40,322 nucleotides of DNA from Bradyrhizobium sp. (GCF_030697065.1 NZ_JAUYQU010000019.1:1-40322), one strand, 5' to 3'; positions 1 through 9,816 are shown, numbered from the stretch's first letter. Notes: generated by a model not told the origin, from the sequence alone. Numbers and translations: made by a program.

Positions 1-209
1 TCGTCCAGCCTCAGGGTGATCTGCTTCTTGGTCGGCGCCTTCTGCGACCCGCGCTGGCCCGGCCGGCGCTTTGGCAGCACGGCCTGCAATTCCGCCGGCA
101 GCGCGTCGCGCGCCGGGCGCATCCGGGCGATGTCTGCCTTGGTCAGTTGGCGGACTTCGCCATCGGCGCCGGTCAGCGGCGGCCTCCTGGTTTCAGGTTT
201 TTTCGGCAT
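1..209 (-). CDS. BrnA/DUF4415-type antitoxin, N-terminal part (cut by window edge)
   Basis: Translating the minus strand from the ATG at 207-209 gives about 69 residues beginning MPKKPETRRPPLTGADGE and continuing through ADIARMRPARDALP to a basic segment ending KKQITLRLD at the edge. The KxxITLRLD stretch is the typical beginning of the ribbon-helix-helix part of BrnA (PF14384), the DNA-binding antitoxin that neutralises the BrnT RNase toxin and represses its own operon. The basic, proline-rich N-terminus fits the family. brnT normally precedes brnA, but the 180 bases upstream (210-388) hold no toxin-sized frame on this strand, so this is either an orphan antitoxin or one whose partner lies beyond the left edge. 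The family call rests on my recognition of the sequence, not on a search. Confidence 0.75.
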   Translation of the reverse strand, partial: MPKKPETRRPPLTGADGEVRQLTKADIARMRPARDALPAELQAVLPKRRPGQRGSQKAPTKKQITLRLD

Positions 210-388
210 GATAGCGAACCTCGCGTCGACGCTCGCTCTTGGCGGGATCGAATTAGTTTAATGTAGTTACAAAAAGCGGAAATGCAACAGCCTTCCGGAT
301 CACTGGAGGCCATCCTTTCCTCGCCCCGCCTCGTTGACGGCTTCCCCGCACCGCGTCATGGAGAACGACGAATAATGGAGAAGCCGTG

Positions 389-1186
389 ATGGAAAAGAAC
401 CGGCCCGAAGCCACCGAAACCGCCAGCACCCCGATCCTCGAACTCGCCGGCGCGCGCGCCACCATTCGCCTCAACCGCCCAAAACACCTGAACCGGCTGC
501 AGGCCGATGACCTCGCCGCGCTGATGGGGCTGTTCGAGCGGATCGAGGCCGATCCCGATATCCGGGTGCTGGTGCTGACCGGCACCGGCCGCGCCTTCAG
601 CGCCGGCTACGACCTCGGGTCGATCGCGGAGCGCGCCGGCGGCGCGGCGGAAGAGCAGACGGCCGGATCGGCCTTCGAGATCGTGGTCGACCGGCTCGAG
701 GACCTCGCGCTGCCGACCATCTGCCGGCTCAATGGCGGGGTCTATGGCGGCTCGACCGATCTGGCGCTGGCCTGCGATTTCCGCATCGGCATCGACACCT
801 GCGAGATGTTCATGCCGGCGGCAAGGCTCGGCCTGCATTACTACAAGAGCGGCATCAAGCGCTACGTGTCGCGGCTCGGCGCCGACAACGCCCGCAAACT
901 GTTCCTGACCGCCGAGAAGATCGATGCCGCGGAAATGCTGCGGATCGGCTATCTGACCACGATGATTCCGGCCGCGGCGCTGGATGCGGAAGTCGACCGG
1001 CTGGCTTCGGTGCTGTCGGGCAATGCACCGGTGGCGATGCGCGGCATGAAGCGCGCCATCAACGAGTTCGCCCATGGCAGGCTGGACGAAGCGGCCGCCG
1101 ACCGGCGCGCCCGCGACAGCATGCGCGGCGCCGAGATCAGGGAAGGCATTCTGGCATTCTCGGAAAAGCGACCGCCGAAATTCTAG
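389..1186 (+). CDS. enoyl-CoA hydratase/isomerase (crotonase) family protein
   Basis: A 265-residue crotonase-fold protein. The two oxyanion-hole segments are visible: AFSAGYDL near residue 70 and NGGVYGGSTDLALACDF near residues 115-130. The C-terminal helix with FSEKRPPKF is typical of family members acting on acyl-CoA thioesters. ATG 389 is preferred over the adjoining GTG 386 because GGAG at 377-380 is 8 bases upstream. Both usual hydratase glutamates appear replaced: the PEILLG-like segment reads PAARLG, and the second acid position reads ARKLF. It may therefore be an isomerase, hydrolase or non-hydratase member rather than a true hydratase. It stands alone, divergent from brnA. A specific substrate cannot be named. 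Confidence 0.85.
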   Translation: MEKNRPEATETASTPILELAGARATIRLNRPKHLNRLQADDLAALMGLFERIEADPDIRVLVLTGTGRAFSAGYDLGSIAERAGGAAEEQTAGSAFEIVVDRLEDLALPTICRLNGGVYGGSTDLALACDFRIGIDTCEMFMPAARLGLHYYKSGIKRYVSRLGADNARKLFLTAEKIDAAEMLRIGYLTTMIPAAALDAEVDRLASVLSGNAPVAMRGMKRAINEFAHGRLDEAAADRRARDSMRGAEIREGILAFSEKRPPKF

Positions 1187-1253
1187 TGAATCCATCCCGG
1201 GAGATCTTGCGGGCGTTATGTCGCACCAACGGGCCCGGGCGGCGCGACGTCGC

Positions 1254-1267
1254 TTGAGATAGATCAA
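1254..1267. promoter_or_regulatory. FixK/FNR-type binding site upstream of the universal stress gene
   Basis: The sequence TTGA-GATAGA-TCAA is a perfect TTGA-N6-TCAA dyad, the consensus recognised by FNR/FixK proteins, which in rhizobia activate microaerobic and anaerobic genes. A possible -10 element, TACTGT, lies at 1291-1296. A start near 1303 would put the dyad centre at about -42, the classic class II activation position. The ATG of the stress gene is at 1318. The site is seen directly; its use by FixK is inferred. Confidence 0.6.
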
Positions 1268-1317
1268 CCCGCGCACGCAGCGGCATCCTCTACTGTTAAG
1301 CCTGACAGGAGAGATTC

Positions 1318-2145
1318 ATGCCGTTCAAGGACATTCTCGTCGCGCTCACCTCTTATCCCGACCCCGCACCGGTGTCGGCAGCCGAAGATGCGGTTGCGGT
1401 CGCTGCCGCGCTCGGCGCGCATCTCACCGCCATCTCATGCGAGACCTACGTCGAGGTGCCGGGACGCTTCATCTCGACCCCGGTCGTCAGTGAAGTACTG
1501 GCCACCGAAGCGGCCAAGAGCCGGAAAAACGCCTTGGAATTGCTGGCCGCGTTCGAGGCGGCAGCGGCGAGGGCCGGCATCCCCAACGAAACCATCTTCG
1601 AGAAATGCCTGACGCTGGAAATTCCCGACCTGCTGGTGGAATATGCGCGGCTTCGCGACCTGACGATCATGCCGGCGTCATCCGATCAATGGTACGCCGA
1701 AACGGTCATTTTCGGATCGGGCCGGCCGACCCTGATCCTGCCGGTCAGCCTGAAGCGACGGCCGTTCCGGATCGGAACCGTCGCGGTGGCCTGGGATTTC
1801 AGCCGCGCCGCCGCGCGCGCCATTTCGGATGCAATGCCGATCCTCGAACTCGCAAAGCAGGTCCGGATCGTGACCGTCGTCAACGAGAAGCCCTTGGACA
1901 CCCGGCGCTCCGGCGCGGAACTGGCCAGGAATTTTTCCCGGCACGGGCTCGATGTCGTGCTCGACCAGGTCGATGCAAAGGGCTGTGCGATCGGCGAAGT
2001 TCTCGAAAACTACACCTCGTCGCAGGGCGCGGACCTGCTGGTGATGGGGGCGTATGGACATTCGAAATGGCGGGAATTCGTGCTGGGAGGCGCGACAAGA
2101 AGCCTGCTGGCGAAGCCGCCACTGCCGATCCTGCTCTCGCATTAG
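1318..2145 (+). CDS. tandem UspA-domain universal stress protein
   Basis: A 275-residue cytoplasmic protein made of two UspA folds, roughly residues 1-140 and 150-275. The first begins with FKDILVALTSYPD. The second ends with GAYGHSKWREFVLGG followed by TRS, which fits the ATP-binding pattern G-x2-G-x9-G-(S/T), so the C-terminal half probably binds ATP; the first half lacks that motif. Tandem Usp proteins support survival under oxygen limitation, energy stress or oxidants. AGGAGAG just upstream supports the ATG. The FixK-like dyad at 1254-1267 suggests induction at low oxygen. It is monocistronic and convergent with the nitroreductase. Confidence 0.9.
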   Translation: MPFKDILVALTSYPDPAPVSAAEDAVAVAAALGAHLTAISCETYVEVPGRFISTPVVSEVLATEAAKSRKNALELLAAFEAAAARAGIPNETIFEKCLTLEIPDLLVEYARLRDLTIMPASSDQWYAETVIFGSGRPTLILPVSLKRRPFRIGTVAVAWDFSRAAARAISDAMPILELAKQVRIVTVVNEKPLDTRRSGAELARNFSRHGLDVVLDQVDAKGCAIGEVLENYTSSQGADLLVMGAYGHSKWREFVLGGATRSLLAKPPLPILLSH

Positions 2146-2160
2146 AACGCGTTCGATCTC

Positions 2161-2196
2161 CCCTCCCCACAACGCGCAAGGGCGCGTGGGAGGAGG
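2161..2196. repeat. GC-rich hairpin between convergent genes
   Basis: ACGCGC (2172-2177) pairs with GCGCGT (2182-2187), extended imperfectly by C-rich and G-rich arms on either side. It lies between the stop of the stress gene and the stop of the nitroreductase and could act as a bidirectional transcription end, although there is no T-run. It resembles a shortened copy of the CTCTCCC...GGGAGAG repeat found at 9817 and 14569. Confidence 0.4.
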
Positions 2197-2211
2197 AAGC
2201 GAGAAACGCCA

Positions 2212-2925
2212 CTAGTCGTCGAAGAAGGTAACGGTATCGGCAATGGCCGCGCGCGAGGTGCGGTAGCTGTTGACCCTGGCCGCGTTGTCGGCGAATCCGA
2301 ACGAAATGCCGCAGACCACCTTGCGGTCGTCGCCGAGCTTGAAGTGGCGGCGGATCAATCCGGAATGCCGCGCCAGCGCCGCCTGCGGAATGGTGCCGAG
2401 GCCGAGCGCCTGGGCGGCCAGCATGAAATTGCCGACATAGGCGCCGCAGTCGACCGCGCCATAGACACCGAGCGGCTCGTCGGTGTGGATGATGGCGACA
2501 TGCGGCGCGCCGAAGAAGTTGTAGTTCTCCATGGCCTGCTTGCCATAGGCCGCCTTGTCGCCGCGGGCGATGCCCAGCGTATTGTAGAGCTGGAAGCCGC
2601 TCTCGCGGCGGCGCTCCTGATAGACCCCGAGATATTCGCGCGGCGGCGGAAAATCATGGCCGTCCCCGGCGCCGGAAGCGGCCTCGGCATAGATCAGTTT
2701 GCGGAAGCGCTCCCTGGCCTCGCCGCTGGCGATCAGCACCTGCCACGGCTGGCTGTTGCACCAGGACGCGGTGCGCTGCGCGATCGTCAGGACGCGGTCG
2801 ATGGTTTCGCGCGGCACCGGCCGGGCTAAGAAGGCACGAACGGAATAGCGTTCGTTCAGCAGTTCCTCGAGCACGCCGACACGGTCTTCGGCCTTGTATC
2901 GCGCCTTCGGCGTTTCGGTATCCAT
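2212..2925 (-). CDS. nitroreductase family flavoprotein
   Basis: A 237-residue member of the PF00881 nitroreductase fold, an FMN enzyme reducing nitro groups, quinones or related acceptors with NAD(P)H. The N-terminal RYSVRAF motif (near residue 27) is the usual FMN-phosphate-binding start. ASWCNSQPWQVLIASG, the central GAVDCGAYVGNFMLAAQALGLG region and the late FGFAD segment all fit. GGAGGAG at 2934-2940 supports the ATG. It is the last gene of the minus-strand catabolic operon, separated from the acyl-CoA dehydrogenase upstream by a palindromic repeat. In this setting it might reduce an unsaturated or aromatic intermediate, but that is inference; the substrate is unknown. Confidence 0.87.
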   Translation of the reverse strand: MDTETPKARYKAEDRVGVLEELLNERYSVRAFLARPVPRETIDRVLTIAQRTASWCNSQPWQVLIASGEARERFRKLIYAEAASGAGDGHDFPPPREYLGVYQERRRESGFQLYNTLGIARGDKAAYGKQAMENYNFFGAPHVAIIHTDEPLGVYGAVDCGAYVGNFMLAAQALGLGTIPQAALARHSGLIRRHFKLGDDRKVVCGISFGFADNAARVNSYRTSRAAIADTVTFFDD

Positions 2926-2942
2926 CGCGCTCTCTCCTCCCC

Positions 2943-3068
2943 GTCATTCCGGGGCGCGCGCAGCGCGAACCCGGAATCTCGATCGATAATCTCGATCAAC
3001 AACTTCTGGATTCCCCGATGCGCAATTGCGCATCTGAGGTACGCCGCTGCGCGGCGCCCCGGAATGAC
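2943..3068. repeat. class A intergenic palindrome, copy 1
   Basis: Begins GTCATTCCGGGGC and ends with the complementary GCCCCGGAATGAC, with inner GAACCCGGAATC. At 126 bp it is the longest copy, carrying an insertion with TGCGCAATTGCGCA. It occupies almost the whole gap between the acyl-CoA dehydrogenase and the nitroreductase and would fold into a long RNA hairpin. Confidence 0.9.
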
Positions 3069-3070
3069 GT

Positions 3071-4315
<1,245 letters not shown>

Positions 4316-4335
4316 GGGCGATTTCCTTCTTCCCT

Positions 4336-4434
4336 GTCATTCCGGGGCGCGCGTAGCGCGAACCCGGAATCCCGATCGATTACTTCATAACCTCTGGATT
4401 CCGGGTTCGCCGCTTCGCGGCGCCCCGGAATGAC
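4336..4434. repeat. class A intergenic palindrome, copy 2
   Basis: A 99-bp element from GTCATTCCGGGGC to GGAATGAC with inner GAACCCGGAATC and GATTCCGGGTTCGC arms. It lies between the two tandem acyl-CoA dehydrogenase genes. Confidence 0.92.
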
Positions 4435-4441
4435 GACTCGT

Positions 4442-5689
4442 TTAACCTCTTCCCTTGGTCGGGATCTTGTTGAACGGCACGTCCTTGTCGACCCGGATGT
4501 CACCGGGCAGTCCGAGCACGCGCTCGGCGATGATGTTGCGCATGATCTCGTCGGTGCCGCCCTCGACCCGAGTGCCGGGCGCGCGCAGCAGCATGGCCTG
4601 GAATTTTCCGGTGGCCTCGGCGTCCTCGGCGCCGGCAAGCACGCCGGCTGCGCCCTGCAGGTCGAGCGCGTAGGCCGCGACGTCCTGGATCATCGACCCC
4701 GCCACCAGCTTGCCGATCGAGTTCTCCGGCCCCGGCCGCTCGCCCTTCGACAGCGCCGAGATCGCGCGCATGCTGGTATATTTCAGCCCGCTCGCCTTTA
4801 CCGCCCAGCTCGCGAGTTTCGAGCGCACATTGCGGTCCTCGATGGCGGGGCCGTCGTCCAGCATCAGGCTGTTGCAGAACTCGAACAGTTCCGGAAAACC
4901 GGTCGAGACACCGGCGCCGATCGACATCCGCTCGTTCATCAGCGTGGTCAGCGACACGTTCCAGCCGTCATTGACGGCGCCGAGCCGCTGGCTGTCCGGG
5001 ATTTTCACGTCGGTGAAATAGACCTCGTTGAAATCGGACGCCCCGTTGGCCTGCTTGATCGGCTTGATCTCGACGCCGGGGCTCTTCATGTCCAGGAAGA
5101 ACATGGTGAGGCCCCTGTGTTTCGCCACGTTGGGATCGGTGCGGGTCAGCAGGATGCCGTAATCCGAATAATGCGCGCCGGAGGTCCAGATCTTCTGGCC
5201 GTTGACGATCCAGTCGTCGCCGTTCTTTTCGGCGCGGGTGCGCAGGCCGGCGACGTCGGAGCCGCCGGCGGGTTCGGAAAACAGCTGGCACCAGACCTTC
5301 TCGCCGGATGCCAGCGGCGGCAGATATCTCTTTTTCTCCGCCTCGCCGGCAAACGCCATCATGGTCGGGCCGCACATGCCGTGGCCGATGATGAACATGC
5401 CGGAGAGTTTGCCGAACGCGCCCTCTTCCTGCTGCCAGATCACCCGCTCGATCGGCGTCGCACCGCGGCCGCCATATTCCCTGGGCCAGTGCAGGCAGGC
5501 CCAGCCGGCATCGGCCTTTTTCTTCTGCCAGGCCTTTGCCACTTCGAGAATGTTGGCGCCCTTCAGCGCAGTTCGGCCGAGCGAGGACTTCTTCAGCTCA
5601 TCCTCATACTGCTTCGGGGCGTTGGCGGCGATCCAGGCTTTCGCCTCGGCGCGGAACGCGGCCTCCTGCGGGGTGTCATCGAAGTTCAT
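4442..5689 (-). CDS. acyl-CoA dehydrogenase, long paralogue B
   Basis: A 415-residue acyl-CoA dehydrogenase, paralogue of the gene at 3071-4315. It shows the same landmarks: MNFDDTPQEAAFR start, GGRGATPIERVIWQQEEG, QLFSEPAGGSDVAGLRTR, the IVNGQKIWTSGAHYSDYG region and the catalytic-base motif GGTDEIMRNIIAERVLGLP. It differs from A mainly around residues 38-50, 92-117 and 355-375, which may reflect different acyl chains. AGGAAAG upstream supports the ATG. It sits between palindromic repeats of class D (upstream) and class A (downstream) inside the operon. Substrate unknown; the short dehydrogenase upstream is a plausible partner subunit. Confidence 0.93.
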   Translation of the reverse strand: MNFDDTPQEAAFRAEAKAWIAANAPKQYEDELKKSSLGRTALKGANILEVAKAWQKKKADAGWACLHWPREYGGRGATPIERVIWQQEEGAFGKLSGMFIIGHGMCGPTMMAFAGEAEKKRYLPPLASGEKVWCQLFSEPAGGSDVAGLRTRAEKNGDDWIVNGQKIWTSGAHYSDYGILLTRTDPNVAKHRGLTMFFLDMKSPGVEIKPIKQANGASDFNEVYFTDVKIPDSQRLGAVNDGWNVSLTTLMNERMSIGAGVSTGFPELFEFCNSLMLDDGPAIEDRNVRSKLASWAVKASGLKYTSMRAISALSKGERPGPENSIGKLVAGSMIQDVAAYALDLQGAAGVLAGAEDAEATGKFQAMLLRAPGTRVEGGTDEIMRNIIAERVLGLPGDIRVDKDVPFNKIPTKGRG

Positions 5690-5705
5690 GGATCTGTCTT
5701 TCCTG

Positions 5706-5798
5706 CGTAGGGTGGGTTAGCCGAAGGCGTAACCCACCACTTCTATCGATCATCTTTGCTGCGCGATGGTGGGTTACGCTTCGCTAACCCACCCTACG
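5706..5798. repeat. class D intergenic palindrome, copy 1
   Basis: CGTAGGGTGGGTTAGC at the left is mirrored by GCTAACCCACCCTACG at the right, with inner TAACCCACCA and TGGTGGGTTA. It fills the gap between the short and long acyl-CoA dehydrogenase genes. A second copy of the class is at 21937-22031. Confidence 0.92.
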
Positions 5799-5802
5799 AT
5801 CG

Positions 5803-6930
5803 TCACGCCGCATTCTTCTTGCGCATGCGGTCGATCAGCGCGTCTTCCCAATACGACAGGCTGCCGAGCCCGAGCGCGGTGGCGTTGGCGCGGCGGTAGT
5901 ACATGTGGCAGTCGAACTCCCAGGTGAAGCCCATGCCGCCATGGACCTGGATGTTGTTCTTGGCGCAATGCTGGAACGCCTGGGTCGCGCTGATGCGCGC
6001 GGCGGCGGCGGCTTCCGGCAGTTCCGAGGCGTTGGTCGAGAGCGCCCATGCGCCGTAATAGCAGTTCGAACGCGCCAGCGTCGCCGAGACATACATGTCG
6101 GCGAGCATGTGCTTGACCGCCTGGAACGAGCCGATCGGCCTTCCGAAGGCGATGCGGTCGAGCGCGTAGTCGCGGCCCATCTCCAGCGCGCGGTCGGCGC
6201 CGCCGACCTGCTCGAACGCCATCAGCACCGCGGCGCGGTCGAGCACCTGGGTGAGGATGCTCCAGCCCTCGCCGGCGGCACCGAGCGGCTCGGCCTTGCA
6301 GTTCCTGAAGGTCAGTTCGGCCTGGCCGCGCGACGGATCGAGGCTGGTCAGGGCCTTGGCTTCGACGCCGCCGGCCTTGAGGTCGACCAGGAACAGCGAG
6401 ATGTCGCCGTCGCGGCCGGTCGAGCCGGTGCGGCCGGTGACCACGGCGAAATCGGCGATGGCGCCGTCGGGCACCGGCTTCTTGACGCCGTTGAGGCTGC
6501 CGCCGGAGGCGGCGAGCTTGATGCCGTCCGGCGACGGATTGCCCTTGCCCTCGAACAGCGCCAGCGTGCCGATCGCCTCACCGGAGGCGATGGCGGGCAG
6601 CCACTTCTTCTTTTGCGCGGCGCTGCCGGCGAGCAGGATGGCCTCGGCCGCCAGATACACCGTCGACGAAAACGGCACCGGCGCCAGCGCGCGGCCCATT
6701 TCCTCGGCGATCACGCAAAGCTCAAGATGGCCGGCGCCGGCGCCGCCGAATTCCTCGGGGATCGCGACGCCGAGAAACCCCATCTCGGCCAAACCCTTCC
6801 ACAGCTCCTTGTCATAGCTGGCATGGCCGTCGAGCACGGCGCGCACCGCCTTGGGCGGGCACTTCTCGGCGAGGAATTTCCGCGCTTCGTCGCGCATCTG
6901 CTTTTGTTCGTCGGAGAAATCGAAGTTCAT
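5803..6930 (-). CDS. short acyl-CoA dehydrogenase, PimD-like subunit
   Basis: A 375-residue protein of the acyl-CoA dehydrogenase fold starting MNFDFSDEQKQMRDEARKF, close in style to the small subunit of pimeloyl-CoA dehydrogenase (PimD). It keeps the FAD-contacting FGRPIGSFQAVKHMLADMY near residue 265 and HGGMGFTWEFDCHMYYRRA near residue 335. It lacks the G-T-x-E-I catalytic-base motif of the long paralogues, its C-terminus reading SYWEDALIDRM instead. The QLFSEPxxGSD segment is also replaced by TLALFEGKGNPS. Such subunits usually work as heterotetramers with a long, catalytic subunit; the two downstream genes are the obvious partners. AAAGG upstream supports the ATG. Confidence 0.88.
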   Translation of the reverse strand: MNFDFSDEQKQMRDEARKFLAEKCPPKAVRAVLDGHASYDKELWKGLAEMGFLGVAIPEEFGGAGAGHLELCVIAEEMGRALAPVPFSSTVYLAAEAILLAGSAAQKKKWLPAIASGEAIGTLALFEGKGNPSPDGIKLAASGGSLNGVKKPVPDGAIADFAVVTGRTGSTGRDGDISLFLVDLKAGGVEAKALTSLDPSRGQAELTFRNCKAEPLGAAGEGWSILTQVLDRAAVLMAFEQVGGADRALEMGRDYALDRIAFGRPIGSFQAVKHMLADMYVSATLARSNCYYGAWALSTNASELPEAAAAARISATQAFQHCAKNNIQVHGGMGFTWEFDCHMYYRRANATALGLGSLSYWEDALIDRMRKKNAA

Positions 6931-6951
6931 GTTGCGTACCTTTGCCTGCTG

Positions 6952-7044
6952 GTCATTCCGGGACGCGCGTAGCGCGAACCCGGAATCTCGATGTAGTAAC
7001 CTCTGGATTCCGGATCGGTCCGAAGACGGACCGTCCGGAATGAC
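6952..7044. repeat. class A intergenic palindrome, copy 3
   Basis: A GTCATTCCGGGACGCGCG start, inner GAACCCGGAATC and CCGGAATGAC end. The right inner arm is diverged (GGTCCGAAGACGGACC forms its own small hairpin). It lies between the CoA ligase and the short acyl-CoA dehydrogenase. Confidence 0.88.
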
Positions 7045-7051
7045 GACTCGT

Positions 7052-8926
7052 TCAGTTCAAGACAATCACGTCTTCTCCCGGCGGATCGGCGTAGAGCCGG
7101 TCCACCAGCGCCGCGCGGCGCTCGAGCCCGGCGCGCTGGTTGATGTAGCCCTTGTCGGTGAGTTCGTTGCCGTCGATCGAGGCCGGCTCGACCATCAGCA
7201 TGGCGCGCGCGATGCGCATGCTGCTGGCGCCCGCGGTCGACCTGTTATGCGCTTCCAGCCCGCGCTTCAGGCAGGCCAGCACCTCAGGATGTTTGATCAC
7301 GTCGTCGTAGCTCGCCTCCGCATTGCCGACGATCTGCCGGCAGGCGTGCAAATTGGGCCAGGCCAGCAGCCCGACAAACGGGCGGTCCTGCCCCGCGACC
7401 AGCGCGTCCTGCACCACGGGCGTCGCCGCCGCGATGGCGTCGGTGCGCAGGGATCCGACATGGACGAAGGTGCCGGTGGTGAGCTTGAAATCCTCCACCA
7501 CGCGGCCGGCGAAGATGATGCCCTGCAGCGGATCGGCGGGATCGACGAACACCCCGGCATCGCCGATGCAGTAGAAACCTTCCTCGTCGAACGCCGCCTC
7601 GGTGAGGTCGGGCCGGCCGAAATAGCCCGGCGTGACGTTGACGCCGCGCAGCCGCAATTCGTACTTCGCGCCCGCCGGCACCATCTTCAGTTCGACGCCG
7701 GGGAACGGCAGCCCGATCAGGCCGACGCGCTCGGTGTCCCAATAGGTGCCGGTCGAGGTCGGCGCGGTCTCGGTCGAGCCCCAGCCGGTATAGAACACGA
7801 TGCGCTCGCCGGTGGCGCGCACCGCCAGCGCCTGCATGCGGTCATAGAGATCGTCGGGCAGCCGCGCGCCGCCATAGGCCATCACGCCGAGATTGCGGAA
7901 GAAGCTGCGGCACAGCGCATCGTCCTTCTCCATCGCGGCGGCGAGCGCGGCATAGCCCGCCGGCACGTTGGCGTAATAGGTCGGCGAAATCTCGCGCAGG
8001 TTGCGCAGCGTCTCGTCGATCAGCCCCGGCATCGGCCGGCCGTCGTCGATGTAGAGCGTGCCGCCGTCGATCAGCACCGGATTGAACAGGGCATTGCCGC
8101 CCATGGTGTGATTCCACGGCATCCAGTCGAGATAGGTCGAAAGCGGCGCGTTCGGATCGCGCGGCCGCACCTGCATCATCATCGCGGCATTGGCGCACAT
8201 CATTTCCTGCGTGTTGATGACGGCCTTGGGCATGCCGGTGGAGCCGGAGGTGAACAGCAGTTTGCCCACCGTGTCGGGCGCGATCGCGGCGACCGATCGC
8301 TCGACGTCGCCGGTCACCGGCGTGGCCGCCAGATCGGCGAAGGCGATGCCCGCGATGCCCTCGCACGGGCGCGCGACGTGGATCACGGTGACGCCGTCGA
8401 GGTCGAGGGCCTTCAGCGCCTTCTCGAAGGCCGGGCCGTCCTGCACCATCACCACTTTGGGCATGATCAGGTCGAACAGGTATTTCAGCTTCTGGTGATC
8501 CTGGCTCATCAGCGAGTAAGCCGGCGACACCGGGGCCGCGGGAAGCCGCGCCTGCATCGCCGCCATCGTCATCAGCGCGTGCTCGATCGAATTGCCGGAG
8601 AGTATCGCGACCGGGCTGCCGGGCTCGAGCTTCAGGCCGAGCAGGCCCTGCGTCAGCCCGTCCACCGTGCGCCTGGCCTCGCCATAGGACAGCTTGCGCC
8701 ATTGCCGGTCGGCGCCGCTGCGCTGCGCCAGCCAGGTCCGGCTCGGCGCGGCCTCCGCCCATTTGATCAAGGCGGCCGGGATGTGCTTCTCGTAGGGCTC
8801 GAGCGGAATCCGCGACTTCAGGATGATGACGCCGTCGGGCCGCCGCTCGACCGCGATGTCGCGCGGCAGCCACGCGATCTTGCGAAAGGCCGGCTTCGTC
8901 ATGACCGCGGCGGCAGTCCCACTCAT
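7052..8926 (-). CDS. feruloyl-CoA-synthase-like acyl/aryl-CoA ligase
   Basis: A 624-residue adenylate-forming enzyme that would convert a free carboxylic acid to its CoA thioester using ATP. Motifs in order: the phosphate-binding loop LLFTSGSTGMPKAVINT near residues 220-235, WMPWNHTMGGNALFNPVL near 265, GWGSTETAPTSTGTY near 395 and GDAGVF near 460. The lysine in GNELTDKGYINQRA near residue 590 matches the catalytic lysine. The WMPWNHTMGGN signature and total length fit the feruloyl-CoA synthase family better than FadD. GGGAG upstream supports the ATG. Its place ahead of dehydrogenases and behind a crotonase suggests it activates the pathway's entry acid, perhaps aromatic; the actual substrate is not shown by the sequence. 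Confidence 0.88.
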   Translation of the reverse strand: MSGTAAAVMTKPAFRKIAWLPRDIAVERRPDGVIILKSRIPLEPYEKHIPAALIKWAEAAPSRTWLAQRSGADRQWRKLSYGEARRTVDGLTQGLLGLKLEPGSPVAILSGNSIEHALMTMAAMQARLPAAPVSPAYSLMSQDHQKLKYLFDLIMPKVVMVQDGPAFEKALKALDLDGVTVIHVARPCEGIAGIAFADLAATPVTGDVERSVAAIAPDTVGKLLFTSGSTGMPKAVINTQEMMCANAAMMMQVRPRDPNAPLSTYLDWMPWNHTMGGNALFNPVLIDGGTLYIDDGRPMPGLIDETLRNLREISPTYYANVPAGYAALAAAMEKDDALCRSFFRNLGVMAYGGARLPDDLYDRMQALAVRATGERIVFYTGWGSTETAPTSTGTYWDTERVGLIGLPFPGVELKMVPAGAKYELRLRGVNVTPGYFGRPDLTEAAFDEEGFYCIGDAGVFVDPADPLQGIIFAGRVVEDFKLTTGTFVHVGSLRTDAIAAATPVVQDALVAGQDRPFVGLLAWPNLHACRQIVGNAEASYDDVIKHPEVLACLKRGLEAHNRSTAGASSMRIARAMLMVEPASIDGNELTDKGYINQRAGLERRAALVDRLYADPPGEDVIVLN

Positions 8927-8968
8927 TATTGCGTCTCCCGAAATTCGATCCCTGGCGGACCGCTTTTG

Positions 8969-9775
8969 TTATCGTCTGATATAGACAGGCTTTCGCTTCT
9001 CCAGAAAGGCCCTGATGCCCTCGTTGAAATCTTCCGAGCGGCTGCACAGGACCTGGTTGCGGTCTTCCATCGCTATCACGGCCTCGATCGAGCCGGCATC
9101 GACGCTCATGTTGAGGCATTCCTTCGACAGCCGCAAACCGACCGGCGAGGCCGTCATCATCGCCTCGACATAGGGCGCCGCGGCGGCATCGAGGCCGCCT
9201 TCGTCGACGACTTCCGAAACCAGACCCACTGCCAGCGCGCGCTCGGCATGGATGAACCGCCCGGTCAGGATCAGTTCGGAGGCCACGGAAACCCCGACCA
9301 GCCGCGGCAGGAAATAGCTGGTGCCGATGTCGCAGCCGCCGAGCCCGAGCTTGATGAAGGCACAGTTCATCCGCGCCGATTTCGTCGCGATGCGGATGTC
9401 GGCGGCGAGCGCCAGCGCAAAACCGCCGCCGGCGGCGGAGCCCTGCACCAGCGCGATGATCGGCTGCGGACAGCGCCGCATCAGCAGCACGATGTCGGCG
9501 ATCCGGCGCTGCGAATCCAGCGACTCCGTCACGCCCGGCGGCTCCTGCTGCCCGGCACGGCGCGCCATCGCATGTTTGAGATCGAGCCCGGCGCAGAACG
9601 ACGCGCCGGCGCCCTTCAGCACCACCACGCGGGTGGCGCGGTTGCGCTGCAGGCCTTCGAAATAGGTATTGAGCGCGTCGACCATGTCGGGATTGAGCGC
9701 GTTGAGGCTGTCCGGGCGATTGAGCGTCACCCGGTCGACCCCGTCGTCATGTTCGATCAGCAGCGGTTGAGTCAT
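8969..9775 (-). CDS. enoyl-CoA hydratase/isomerase family protein
   Basis: A 268-residue crotonase. The oxyanion segments are ASFCAGLDLKHAM near residues 58-70 and GSAAGGGFALALAADIRIAT near residues 110-130. The segment KLGLGGCDIGTSYFLPRLVG shows a phenylalanine where the first hydratase glutamate usually lies, and an aspartate (GCD) as in isomerase-type crotonases. The second glutamate (ASELILTG) is kept. A hydratase, isomerase or dienoyl-isomerase role is possible. GGAGGAGG just before the ATG is a strong ribosome site. It lies 42 bases before the CoA ligase in the same operon. Confidence 0.9.
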   Translation of the reverse strand: MTQPLLIEHDDGVDRVTLNRPDSLNALNPDMVDALNTYFEGLQRNRATRVVVLKGAGASFCAGLDLKHAMARRAGQQEPPGVTESLDSQRRIADIVLLMRRCPQPIIALVQGSAAGGGFALALAADIRIATKSARMNCAFIKLGLGGCDIGTSYFLPRLVGVSVASELILTGRFIHAERALAVGLVSEVVDEGGLDAAAAPYVEAMMTASPVGLRLSKECLNMSVDAGSIEAVIAMEDRNQVLCSRSEDFNEGIRAFLEKRKPVYIRR

Positions 9776-9816
9776 GCGCCTCCTCCTGCTTCCGCCAGCG
9801 CGGTGCCGTTGCTACG

